In this document: positions 1-5,146 of the stretch, one piece after another
Numbering within the stretch: the first letter of the stretch is position 1
How the letters are laid out: each line of letters starts with the position of its first letter
Assembly (NCBI GenBank): GCA_022563115.1
Contig: JADFNY010000240.1
Coordinates: 1-6,084, forward strand
From: Acidobacteriota bacterium
GTDB taxonomy: Bacteria > Acidobacteriota > UBA890
Reading direction: 5' to 3'
DNA: 6,084 nt
Notes under the pieces: generated by a model
Database searches by the model: none
What the model was told of the DNA's origin: nothing
Seen by the model: only the letters and a program-made list of their open reading frames with translations
Translations under genes and position numbers: made by a program

Positions 1-389
1 TCTCGTCGCTCGACGACGCCGCCTATCCGTTCGACGAGAAGTTCACCGTGGCGCACGAGTACCCACGCGAGCTGGTGGACGCCGGCCGCACCCTCGCATC
101 TTCCGTGCAGGGGCAGCTGCAGTGCTTCCGTTGCCACGTACAGGACGGGGTTCCCCCGGAGGGACAGGCCCCGGACCAGTGGGCACCGGACTTGGCGCTG
201 ACCGCCGGGCGCTTGCGCTACGAGTGGGTCCAAGACTGGATCGCCGACCCGCAGAGCATCTTCCCCGGAACGAAGATGCCGCAGTACTGGACGGATCTAG
301 ACGCTCCCAGCCCCTTCGGGGCCCTCGACGGCAACACCCGGACTCAGATCGAGGCGCTTGCCGCCTACATCATGTCCATCGGACAATAG
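1..389 (+). CDS. c-type cytochrome, C-terminal part (5' end outside window)
   Basis: The reading frame is open from the left edge (first full codon at 3) to a TAG at 387-389, giving 128 visible residues. A GTG at 48 could be read as a start, but the frame continues upstream with ordinary-looking protein (residues Y8-P9-F10 and onward), so I treat the gene as cut by the window edge. The visible part is one cytochrome c domain. The heme attachment motif is C41-F-R-C44-H45, and a downstream P-G-T-K-M92-P segment supplies the likely axial methionine. The region between (A61-P-D-L, then R70-L-R-Y-E-W) matches the usual class I cytochrome c spacing, with the 'RLRxEWvxxWixdPq...PGTkMP' style common in environmental respiratory cytochromes. 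It should be exported and heme-loaded in the periplasm, serving as an electron carrier or as the terminal domain of a larger multiheme or membrane-bound protein. The heme A genes downstream fit a link to a cytochrome oxidase. The full architecture cannot be seen here. Confidence 0.85.
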   Translation, partial: SSLDDAAYPFDEKFTVAHEYPRELVDAGRTLASSVQGQLQCFRCHVQDGVPPEGQAPDQWAPDLALTAGRLRYEWVQDWIADPQSIFPGTKMPQYWTDLDAPSPFGALDGNTRTQIEALAAYIMSIGQ

Positions 390-484
390 GACTGCCCCGA
401 GACACCGACCACCCCACCGTATCCAGACGGGTTACCCTCAGGACGAAGCAACAGAACGCCCCCGGCGGCCCCCTAGTCTGTACA

Positions 485-521
485 TACCGATCGGTACCGG
501 TACCACTGGCCGGACCGGTAC
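485..521. promoter_or_regulatory. clustered CGGTAC palindromes, possible operator or 5'-UTR hairpin
   Basis: Two 12-bp perfect palindromes overlap: TACCGATCGGTA at 485-496 and GGTACCGGTACC at 493-504. A third CGGTAC lies at 516-521, so CGGTAC occurs at 492-497, 498-503 and 516-521. GTACCGGT (494-501) can also pair with ACCGGTAC (514-521) around a 12-nt loop. The cluster ends 2 bp before the ribosome binding site of the lipoprotein gene, so it could be a repressor site or an mRNA hairpin affecting translation. The symmetry is visible; the regulatory role is inference. No known regulator is assigned. Confidence 0.35.
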
Positions 522-523
522 AT

Positions 524-529
524 GGAGGA
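524..529 (+). promoter_or_regulatory. ribosome binding site that fixes the lipoprotein start
   Basis: GGAGGA sits 6 nt before ATG 536. This strong Shine-Dalgarno match picks ATG 536 as the start and rules out the long upstream extension of the same frame. Confidence 0.8.
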
Positions 530-535
530 AGTCAG

Positions 536-1321
536 ATGCACAAGAAAGCAATCACCGCCTCGTTGGCCGTTTTCGCCGCGGTTGCGGTCGCCGCTTGCGG
601 CGGCGGCGATGCGCCGACTACGGGTGGCGCAACACCGGCCCCCGCTGCAGCCAATGCCGTCGATCCGGCATCGATCGACGATCCCGGCACCATCGCCGGC
701 AGCATCAACTTCGCTGGCAACGCCCCCGAGGGTCAGGTTCTGCAGATGGCCGCCGATCCGTACTGCCTCACCGCCCACGCTGGCGCCGAGGTGATGTCGC
801 AGCGCGTCGTCGTCAACGACAACGGCACCCTGCGCTACGTGTTCGTCTACGTCAAGGAGGGCCTCGACCAAACCTTTACGACGTCGGCGGATACGATCGA
901 GCTGAGCCAGGAAGGCTGCATGTACGTGCCCCACATGATCGGCCTGCAGACCAACCAAACGCTCTCGGTCATCAACAACGACGACGCCCTGCACAACATC
1001 AACGCGCGGCCGAGCGGAGCCGGTAACGATCCGTTCAACTTCGCCCAGCCGGTCAAGGGCATGACGAACGACGTCACGTTCGCGTCGGCTGAGATCATCG
1101 CGGTCAAGTGCGACGTGCACCCCTGGATGCAGGCCTACATCGGCGTTACCAACCATCCATACTTCGCCGTCAGCAGCGAAGACGGCAGCTTCACGATCAA
1201 CAACCTGCCGGCCGGCGACTACGTCGTCGCCGCCTGGCACGAGACGATGGGCGAGCAGATCCAGAACGTCACGGTCGGCGCCAACGCGACCGTTGAGGTT
1301 TCGTTCGACTTCGGCAGCTAA
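536..1321 (+). CDS. lipoprotein with cupredoxin-like copper site and carboxypeptidase-regulatory-like C-terminus
   Basis: 261 residues starting at ATG 536. The N-terminus is a lipoprotein signal: M-H-K-K, a hydrophobic stretch, and lipobox V18-A-A-C21. A low-complexity Gly/Ala/Pro/Thr linker follows to about residue 45. The body has a 'GTIAGSINFAG' beta segment (51-61), then a plastocyanin-like region: 'NNDDALHNI' with His153, then C192-D-V-H195-P-W-M198. His153, Cys192, His195 and Met198 form the classic type 1 (blue) copper ligand set. Between these and the C-terminus, 'DGSFTINNLPAGDYVVAAWHE' (216-236) is typical of carboxypeptidase regulatory-like or CnaB beta-sandwich repeats. Cys77 and Cys128 are the only other Cys in the mature body and may form a disulfide. 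Proteins of this mixed type are usually annotated as plastocyanin-like or carboxypeptidase-regulatory-like. I infer a membrane-anchored periplasmic copper protein, either an electron carrier or a copper donor for the oxidase whose heme genes follow. The function is not proven by sequence. Confidence 0.8.
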   Translation: MHKKAITASLAVFAAVAVAACGGGDAPTTGGATPAPAAANAVDPASIDDPGTIAGSINFAGNAPEGQVLQMAADPYCLTAHAGAEVMSQRVVVNDNGTLRYVFVYVKEGLDQTFTTSADTIELSQEGCMYVPHMIGLQTNQTLSVINNDDALHNINARPSGAGNDPFNFAQPVKGMTNDVTFASAEIIAVKCDVHPWMQAYIGVTNHPYFAVSSEDGSFTINNLPAGDYVVAAWHETMGEQIQNVTVGANATVEVSFDFGS

Positions 1322-1337
1322 CACTCCGCTGGTGGTC

Positions 1338-1381
1338 TTCACCCCGGGGAGCCCGACGGCCCCCGGGGTGAGTCTCTTTCT
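1338..1381 (+). terminator. intrinsic terminator after the lipoprotein gene
   Basis: CACCCCGGGG (1340-1349) pairs perfectly with CCCCGGGGTG (1361-1370). The stem continues inward past a single bulged A1350 as GCC (1351-1353) with GGC (1358-1360), closing a CGAC tetraloop. T1339-A1371 and T1338-G1372 extend the base. A T-rich run TCTCTTTCT (1373-1381) follows. It lies 16 bp after the lipoprotein stop and separates that transcript from ctaA. Confidence 0.8.
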
Positions 1382-1393
1382 AGCACGGTGCTA
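1381..1393. promoter_or_regulatory. perfect palindrome TAGCAC-G-GTGCTA, possible operator upstream of ctaA
   Basis: A 6-bp inverted repeat with a 1-bp centre lies directly after the terminator T-tract and 34 bp before the ctaA start. Its position between a terminator and the first gene of the heme A operon fits an operator. The half-site resembles half of a CIRCE element, but the spacing does not fit CIRCE. I cannot identify a convincing promoter beside it. The regulatory role is inference. Confidence 0.35.
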
Positions 1394-1415
1394 ACCACGA
1401 AGTGATGGGCTCCGT

Positions 1416-1421
1416 GAGGAG
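1416..1421 (+). promoter_or_regulatory. ribosome binding site of ctaA
   Basis: GAGGAG lies 6 nt upstream of ATG 1428 and supports that start. Confidence 0.75.
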
Positions 1422-1427
1422 AAAACG

Positions 1428-2381
1428 ATGAGCGAGACGGCCGCATACAACGCGTGGCTGCACCGCTACGCGATGCTGACGGCCTTCTGCACGTTCCTCC
1501 TGGTGATCGCCGGCGGCCTCGTCACCAGCACCGGTTCGGGACTCGCCGTCCCCGACTGGCCGCTGTCGTACGGCACGTTCTTCCCGCCGATGGTCGGCGG
1601 TATCCTCTACGAGCACGGCCACCGGATGATTGCCGGTACCGTCGGCATCATGACCATGCTCCTCGCCGTCTGGATGTGGCGCAGCGAGCCGCGCCGCTGG
1701 GTGCGCCGTCTGGCGGCCAGCGCCGTCCTCGCGGTACTCGTCCAGGCAGGACTCGGCGGTTTGACGGTGATTTTCTTGCTACCCACCGCGGTTTCGGTGG
1801 CGCACGCGGGGCTGGCGATGGGCTTTTTTTCGATCACCTGCGCGCTGGCGCTGGTGACGTCGCCCTCATGGCTCGGCAGCGTCGAGCGCGAGCACCTCGA
1901 GGGCTCGATGCCCTTGCCGCGGCTGGCGGCGGCAGCGACCCTGGCGCTCTACGCCCAGATCCTGATAGGCGCAACGGTGCGTCACACGGGCTCGGGTCTC
2001 GCCTGCCCCGATTTTCCGCTGTGCGACGGCCAGGTCATCCCGCCGATCGACTCGATCGGCGTCGCCCTCCACTTGACGCACCGGCTCGGCGCAGTCGCCG
2101 TCACCTGCATGGTGATCTGGGTGTACCGGCGGGTGTTGGGCTCTCACCCCACCGTGCCCGGCCTCGTGGTTCCCGCCACCATCGCCCTGACGCTGGTCGG
2201 CGTGCAGCTTCTGCTCGGCGCACTCACCGTCTGGAACGCACTGGCGGTCGAGCCCACGACGGCGCATGTGGGCGGTGGCGCGCTGTTGCTGATCACGATG
2301 CTGACGCTGACGTTGCGCGCCTACCGGCAGTATTCCTCCCCGGCCGCCACGGTGGGCGCCGAGCGAGAGGCGCTGGCGTGA
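1428..2381 (+). CDS. ctaA: heme A synthase (COX15/CtaA family)
   Basis: 317-residue inner-membrane protein that oxidises the C8 methyl of heme O to the formyl group of heme A, the cofactor of aa3-type cytochrome oxidases. About eight transmembrane helices are visible in two homologous halves. Each half carries the family signature: 'GGLVTSTGSGLAVPDWPL' (29-46) and 'RHTGSGLACPDFPLC' (185-199). Four conserved histidines are present: H65 (E62-H-G-H65-R), H126 (S-V-A-H-A-G), H218 (L-T-H-R-L) and H280 (T-A-H-V-G-G). Their spacing (61, 92, 62) closely follows the four heme-ligand histidines known in Bacillus CtaA, and E62 matches the catalytic glutamate. The extracytoplasmic Cys pair is kept in the second half (C193, C199), while the corresponding first-half positions have no Cys. 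The start is supported by a strong ribosome binding site after the terminator of the preceding gene. The stop overlaps the ctaB start (GTGA), indicating translational coupling. Confidence 0.95.
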   Translation: MSETAAYNAWLHRYAMLTAFCTFLLVIAGGLVTSTGSGLAVPDWPLSYGTFFPPMVGGILYEHGHRMIAGTVGIMTMLLAVWMWRSEPRRWVRRLAASAVLAVLVQAGLGGLTVIFLLPTAVSVAHAGLAMGFFSITCALALVTSPSWLGSVEREHLEGSMPLPRLAAAATLALYAQILIGATVRHTGSGLACPDFPLCDGQVIPPIDSIGVALHLTHRLGAVAVTCMVIWVYRRVLGSHPTVPGLVVPATIALTLVGVQLLLGALTVWNALAVEPTTAHVGGGALLLITMLTLTLRAYRQYSSPAATVGAEREALA

Positions 2382-3280
2382 ACGATCCAGCCGCTACGGC
2401 GCCGGCAAGCGACGGCGGCTCCATGCTGGCGGATTATCTGGAGCTCACCAAGCCGCGCCTCACCTCGCTGGTCATCGCCACCGCAGCGGTCGGCTTCTTC
2501 ATCGGGTCACCGAGCGATGCCGATCTGGTTGCCGGGGCGCTCATGGTGATCGGCATGATCGCCGTCGTCGGCGGCGGCAACGCCCTGAACCAGTACTGGG
2601 AGCGCGACGTCGACGGCCGCATGCGGCGCACCCACCGGCGGCCGCTTCCGGCCGGTCGATTGGCACCAGCGCGGGCGCTGATCTTCGGAATGATCCTCTC
2701 GATCGGAGGGCTGGCGCTGCTGCTGTTCGCGGTGACGCCGATGGCCGCCGTCGTGGCGTTCGGCGGCTGGATTACCTACGTTTTCGTCTACACACCGCTC
2801 AAGCAGCGCACCGCGGCCTCGACCCTGATCGGCGCGGTGCCGGGAGCGGTGCCGCCGCTCGTCGGATGGGCAGCGGCCCGTGGCACCCTCGAGCCGGCCG
2901 CCTGGTCGCTGTTCGCGATCATCTTCGTGTGGCAGATCCCCCACTTCTTCGCCATTTCGCGCCACTACCGCGACGACTATGAGCGCGGCGGCTTTCCGAT
3001 GCTCAGCGTGCACGATCCCGACGGATCGGTCACCGGGCGGCTCAGCGTCGCCTACTCGCTGCTGCTGATCCCGCTCGCCGTGCTGCCGGCGATACTCGGG
3101 CTCGCCGGGGCCGGCTACTTCTACGGCAGCCTGGCGCTCAGCATCGGGTTCTTCGCCGTCACCGTCTGGTCGCTGCGAACCCTCGGCGCCAGCCACGAGC
3201 GCTGGGTGTTCCTCGGCTCCCTGGTGTACCTCACCGTGTTGATGGCCATCCTCGTCGTCGACCGGTTGCCCTCGGCCTAG
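2378..3280 (+). CDS. ctaB: heme O synthase (protoheme IX farnesyltransferase, UbiA family)
   Basis: 300 residues if started at GTG 2378. CtaB transfers a farnesyl group from farnesyl diphosphate to the vinyl group of protoheme IX, making heme O for CtaA. About nine transmembrane helices are visible. The prenyltransferase signature is N68-A-L-N71-Q-Y-W-E75-R-D77-V-D79-G-R-M followed by R-R-T-H-R-R-P-L-P-A-G (to 93). This acidic loop binds the Mg-diphosphate of the prenyl donor. The second conserved loop is H196-Y-R-D199-D200-Y-E-R-G-G-F-P-M-L. The N-terminal 'YLELTKPRLTSL' is the usual family opening. GTG 2378 is chosen because it overlaps the ctaA stop and has GAGAGG at 2365-2370, 7 nt upstream. 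ATG 2423 (residue 16) is an alternative start, closer to where family similarity begins but without a good ribosome binding site. Also called cyoE or COX10. Confidence 0.95.
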   Translation: MNDPAATAPASDGGSMLADYLELTKPRLTSLVIATAAVGFFIGSPSDADLVAGALMVIGMIAVVGGGNALNQYWERDVDGRMRRTHRRPLPAGRLAPARALIFGMILSIGGLALLLFAVTPMAAVVAFGGWITYVFVYTPLKQRTAASTLIGAVPGAVPPLVGWAAARGTLEPAAWSLFAIIFVWQIPHFFAISRHYRDDYERGGFPMLSVHDPDGSVTGRLSVAYSLLLIPLAVLPAILGLAGAGYFYGSLALSIGFFAVTVWSLRTLGASHERWVFLGSLVYLTVLMAILVVDRLPSA

Positions 3281-3297
3281 CAGGCGGTGGTGAAACC

Positions 3298-3831
3298 GTG
3301 ATGGGTCTAGTGGCGACGACAAGAGGCCAAATGCTAGGCGCCGCGACGACGGCGATACTTTATGTATCGTCGAGGAGCGGCAACGCCGCAGATGGCCTCT
3401 TGTCGTCGCCACCAGACTGGGTCCACTCGCTGCCGGCCGTGAACGCCACCCTCAACGGAATCAGCACCGTCTTCCTGGTTACCGGCTACCTCATGATCCG
3501 TCGGCGCCGCATCGGCGCGCATAGGGCCTGTATGCTGACCGCGCTCGGCTGCTCGACGCTTTTTCTGACCTCGTACCTGATCTACCACTACTACGCCGGG
3601 TCGACCCCATTCCCCGGCACCGGCCTGATCCGCGCGCTGTACTTCTTCATCCTGATCACCCACGTCGCGCTGGCGGTTCTGGTACCGCCGCTGGCGATCG
3701 TGACCGTGTGGCGTGCCTGGAAGGAACGTTTCAAGGATCACGCCCGCCTGGCACGGTGGACGCTACCGATTTGGTTGTATGTGTCGGTGACGGGGGTGAT
3801 CGTGTACTTGATGCTGTACCAGCTGTATTGA
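3298..3831 (+). CDS. DUF420 four-helix membrane protein, probable oxidase assembly factor, with an aberrant N-terminus
   Basis: 177 residues from GTG 3298, the longest possible form; numbering here uses that start. The DUF420 core begins at W41 ('SLPAVNATLNGISTVFLVTGYLMIRR') and has four predicted helices (about 53-67, 79-97, 113-139, 156-175). Conserved histidines are H75 (IGAHR), H97 (IYHYY), H122 (ITHVAL) and H148 (DHARLARW). The C-terminal 'WTLPIWLYVSVTGVIVYLMLY' is highly characteristic. From memory, this family includes the CtaM/YozB proteins needed for aa3 oxidase maturation in Firmicutes. That and the position 17 bp after ctaB suggest an oxidase or heme assembly role. Residues 3-40 are encoded by a 113-bp palindromic element and do not resemble the family, so the true start is unclear. 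Candidates are GTG 3298, ATG 3301 (weak GGTGG upstream), ATG 3331 (AAGAGG at 3321-3326, 4 nt away), TTG 3400 and GTG 3439, which would begin inside the core at V48. Confidence 0.85.
   Translation: MMGLVATTRGQMLGAATTAILYVSSRSGNAADGLLSSPPDWVHSLPAVNATLNGISTVFLVTGYLMIRRRRIGAHRACMLTALGCSTLFLTSYLIYHYYAGSTPFPGTGLIRALYFFILITHVALAVLVPPLAIVTVWRAWKERFKDHARLARWTLPIWLYVSVTGVIVYLMLYQLY
3302..3307. repeat. left copy of TGGGTC flanking the palindromic element
   Basis: Matches 3418-3423 exactly. The two copies bracket the element as a target-site duplication would. Bases 3305-3307 also belong to the extended inverted repeat, so the true duplication may be only TGG. Confidence 0.4.
3305..3417. repeat. 113-bp near-perfect palindromic element (MITE- or REPIN-like)
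   Basis: The left arm (3305-3329) and right arm (3393-3417) are reverse complements at 24 of 25 positions, including an uninterrupted 20-bp match (3310-3329 with 3393-3412). The single mismatch is A3309 against C3413. The 63-bp interior continues pairing: 3332-3334 with 3388-3390, 3337-3344 with 3377-3387 (with a CAA bulge at 3381-3383), and a nested 9-bp hairpin at 3350-3372. The whole element can therefore fold into one long hairpin. It is flanked by the hexamer TGGGTC (3302-3307 and 3418-3423), a possible target-site duplication that overlaps the left arm by 3 bp. It contains no transposase. The symmetry is directly visible; that it is mobile is inference. The alternative is a regulatory mRNA hairpin over the DUF420 start. 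No second copy is in the window. Confidence 0.75.
3350..3372. repeat. nested inner hairpin of the palindromic element
   Basis: CGGCGATAC (3350-3358) pairs with GTATCGTCG (3364-3372) with one G-T wobble (G3352-T3370), around the loop TTTAT (3359-3363). It forms the tip of the larger fold. It is not followed by a T-run, so it does not look like a terminator. Confidence 0.6.
3418..3423. repeat. right copy of TGGGTC flanking the palindromic element
   Basis: Matches 3302-3307. The recognisable DUF420 protein sequence resumes at this TGG codon (W41 in the longest reading). Confidence 0.4.
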
Positions 3832-3841
3832 GCAGCGCGCG

Positions 3842-5146
3842 TCAGCCGGCAAATACCCCATCCTCAACAACCACCTTCCCCGCCTTGATCACCACCGCTG
3901 GTTCCTGCTGCCCGAACCGATACGGCAGCTCGGCATGATCATCGACGGCATAGATCTGTAGATCCGCCTGCTTGCCGACCTCCAGCGTCCCGATCCGATC
4001 GCCGCGGCCGACCGCGTAGGCGGCATTTCGAGTCGCCGCCACCAGCGCGGCGGCCGGGCTCATGCGCATCTGCAGGCAGGCAAGCGCCACGACGATGCCC
4101 ATCGAATCGACCGGCGAGGTGCCGGGGTTGAAGTCGGTCGCCAGGGCGAGCGGCACGCCGGCCGACTGTAGTCGTGCCGCCGGCGCCTGGCGGCGCGCGC
4201 CGACGTAGAGGGGCACGGTGGGCAACATCACGCCGATGACGCCGGCCTCGGCCAACGCCGCCATGCCGTCGACGGAGACGAAGTCCAGGTGGTCGGCAGA
4301 GTTGGCCCCGAGCTCCGCCGCGAGCGCCGCACCGCCGCTGTTGGAGAGTTGGTCGGCGTGGAGCTTGATGCCGAGCCCTGCCTCGCGGCCCTTTTCGAAT
4401 AGCCGGCGACATTCCCGCGTGGTGAACGCGCCGACCTCGCAGAAGGCGTCGACGAAGACGGCGCGGTCGACCAGCGTCTCGATCATCTCGTCGACCAACT
4501 CCAGGTAACCGTCGCGGTCTTCCTGGTACTCGCCCGGTAGGGCGTGCGCCCCCAGCAACGTCGGCACGACGTCCCAAGGCCCGCTGCCGTCGAGCCGGCG
4601 GGCGACGCGCAGGATCTTGGCCTCGTCGGCGAGGCTCAGGCCGTAGCCGCTCTTGGCCTCGACGGTCGTCGTGCCGGCACAGAGCATGCGTTCCAAACGA
4701 CGCTGGGCGCGCTCGGTGAGCTCTTCTTCGGACGCCGCTCGGGTGGCGGCTACGGTGCTGAGAATGCCACCGCCGGCGGCGAGGATCTGTTGATAGCTCG
4801 CCCCCGCGATGCGCTGGGCGAACTCCTCTGCCCGCCAGCCGGCGAACACCAAATGGGTGTGGCAATCGACGAAACCCGGAAGGGCGACACCAGCGCCGGC
4901 GTCGACCCGCGCCGCGTCGGATGCGACCCGAACCGATGCCGGCAGCCGGTTCGCCGGGCCGACGTAGATCAGGTTCTCGCCGCGCGCGGCGATGGCGGCG
5001 TCGGAAAGCTCGCCGACTTCCTCCTGAAACTCGCCGCCGGCCGGCCCGGCGTCGCCGGCGGCCATCGTCAGGCAAGAACGGATTCCGGTTACGACGAGCG
5101 TCGCCTCCGGCTTGTCGCCCGGCGTGGGAACCGGCCGCTCTTCCAT
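3842..5146 (-). CDS. hutI: imidazolonepropionase
   Basis: 434 residues from ATG 5146-5144. It hydrolyses 4-imidazolone-5-propionate to N-formimino-L-glutamate, the third step of histidine degradation, in the cytoplasm. It is a metal-dependent amidohydrolase with a TIM barrel. Metal-site residues are visible: H96 and H98 in 'GFVDCHTHLVFAG', H263 in 'KLHADQLSN' and D338 in 'ATDFNPGTSP'. Other family blocks are 'TTVEAKSGYGL' (159-170), 'LLGAHALP' (198-204), 'NSADHLDF' (282-289) and the C-terminal 'GKQADLQIYAVDDHAELPYRFGQ' beta-sandwich part. Q266 follows the HAD motif where the Bacillus enzyme has a glutamate; 'HADQLS' and 'HAEQLS' forms are, to my knowledge, common in the family. The length is slightly above the usual 400-420 because of a longer N-terminal loop around 30-55. 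The ATG shares one base with the hutU stop (TGATG). An in-frame TTG just before it (5149) is a less likely start. Confidence 0.95.
   Translation of the reverse strand: MEERPVPTPGDKPEATLVVTGIRSCLTMAAGDAGPAGGEFQEEVGELSDAAIAARGENLIYVGPANRLPASVRVASDAARVDAGAGVALPGFVDCHTHLVFAGWRAEEFAQRIAGASYQQILAAGGGILSTVAATRAASEEELTERAQRRLERMLCAGTTTVEAKSGYGLSLADEAKILRVARRLDGSGPWDVVPTLLGAHALPGEYQEDRDGYLELVDEMIETLVDRAVFVDAFCEVGAFTTRECRRLFEKGREAGLGIKLHADQLSNSGGAALAAELGANSADHLDFVSVDGMAALAEAGVIGVMLPTVPLYVGARRQAPAARLQSAGVPLALATDFNPGTSPVDSMGIVVALACLQMRMSPAAALVAATRNAAYAVGRGDRIGTLEVGKQADLQIYAVDDHAELPYRFGQQEPAVVIKAGKVVVEDGVFAG

Larger units (their letters stand above)
390..535. other. intergenic region upstream of the cupredoxin lipoprotein gene
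   Basis: This 146-bp gap lies between the cytochrome c stop and the lipoprotein start. I see no convincing terminator after the cytochrome gene and no clear -35/-10 pair. The left half is C-rich with no obvious structure. The right end holds the CGGTAC palindrome cluster, annotated separately, and then the ribosome binding site. Confidence 0.6.

Noticed and set aside
48..389. Short 113-residue standalone cytochrome starting at GTG 48
   Set aside because: There is no ribosome binding site before GTG 48, no signal peptide follows it, and the frame stays open with protein-like sequence to the window edge.
122..535. Upstream extension of the lipoprotein frame, giving a 399-residue ORF
   Set aside because: It overlaps the cytochrome c coding region, has low-complexity Arg/Pro-rich content typical of an out-of-frame GC-rich read, and ATG 536 has a strong ribosome binding site followed by a clear lipoprotein signal.
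473..1342. Antisense 289-residue ORF opposite the lipoprotein gene
   Set aside because: Its translation is compositionally biased (Arg, Val, Asp) with no recognisable domain. It is a mirror of a well-supported lipoprotein gene on the + strand.
1381..1393. CIRCE (HrcA) operator reading of TAGCAC-G-GTGCTA
   Set aside because: CIRCE has longer half-sites (TTAGCACTC and GAGTGCTAA) separated by 9 bp. Here the spacer is 1 bp and the outer half-site bases are missing.
1454..2377. Upstream extension of the ctaB frame, giving a 608-residue ORF
   Set aside because: The extension lies wholly inside ctaA in another frame and is Arg/Pro-rich noise. The GTGA overlap start at 2378 with its ribosome binding site explains ctaB.
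3338..3380. Intrinsic terminator between ctaB and the DUF420 gene
   Set aside because: The hairpin is not followed by a T-tract, and the structure lies inside the DUF420 reading frame. An attenuator role is not excluded but a plain terminator is not supported.
2507..3412. Antisense 301-residue ORF opposite ctaB
   Set aside because: Highly charged low-complexity translation with no family features; explained as a shadow of ctaB codon bias in GC-rich DNA.
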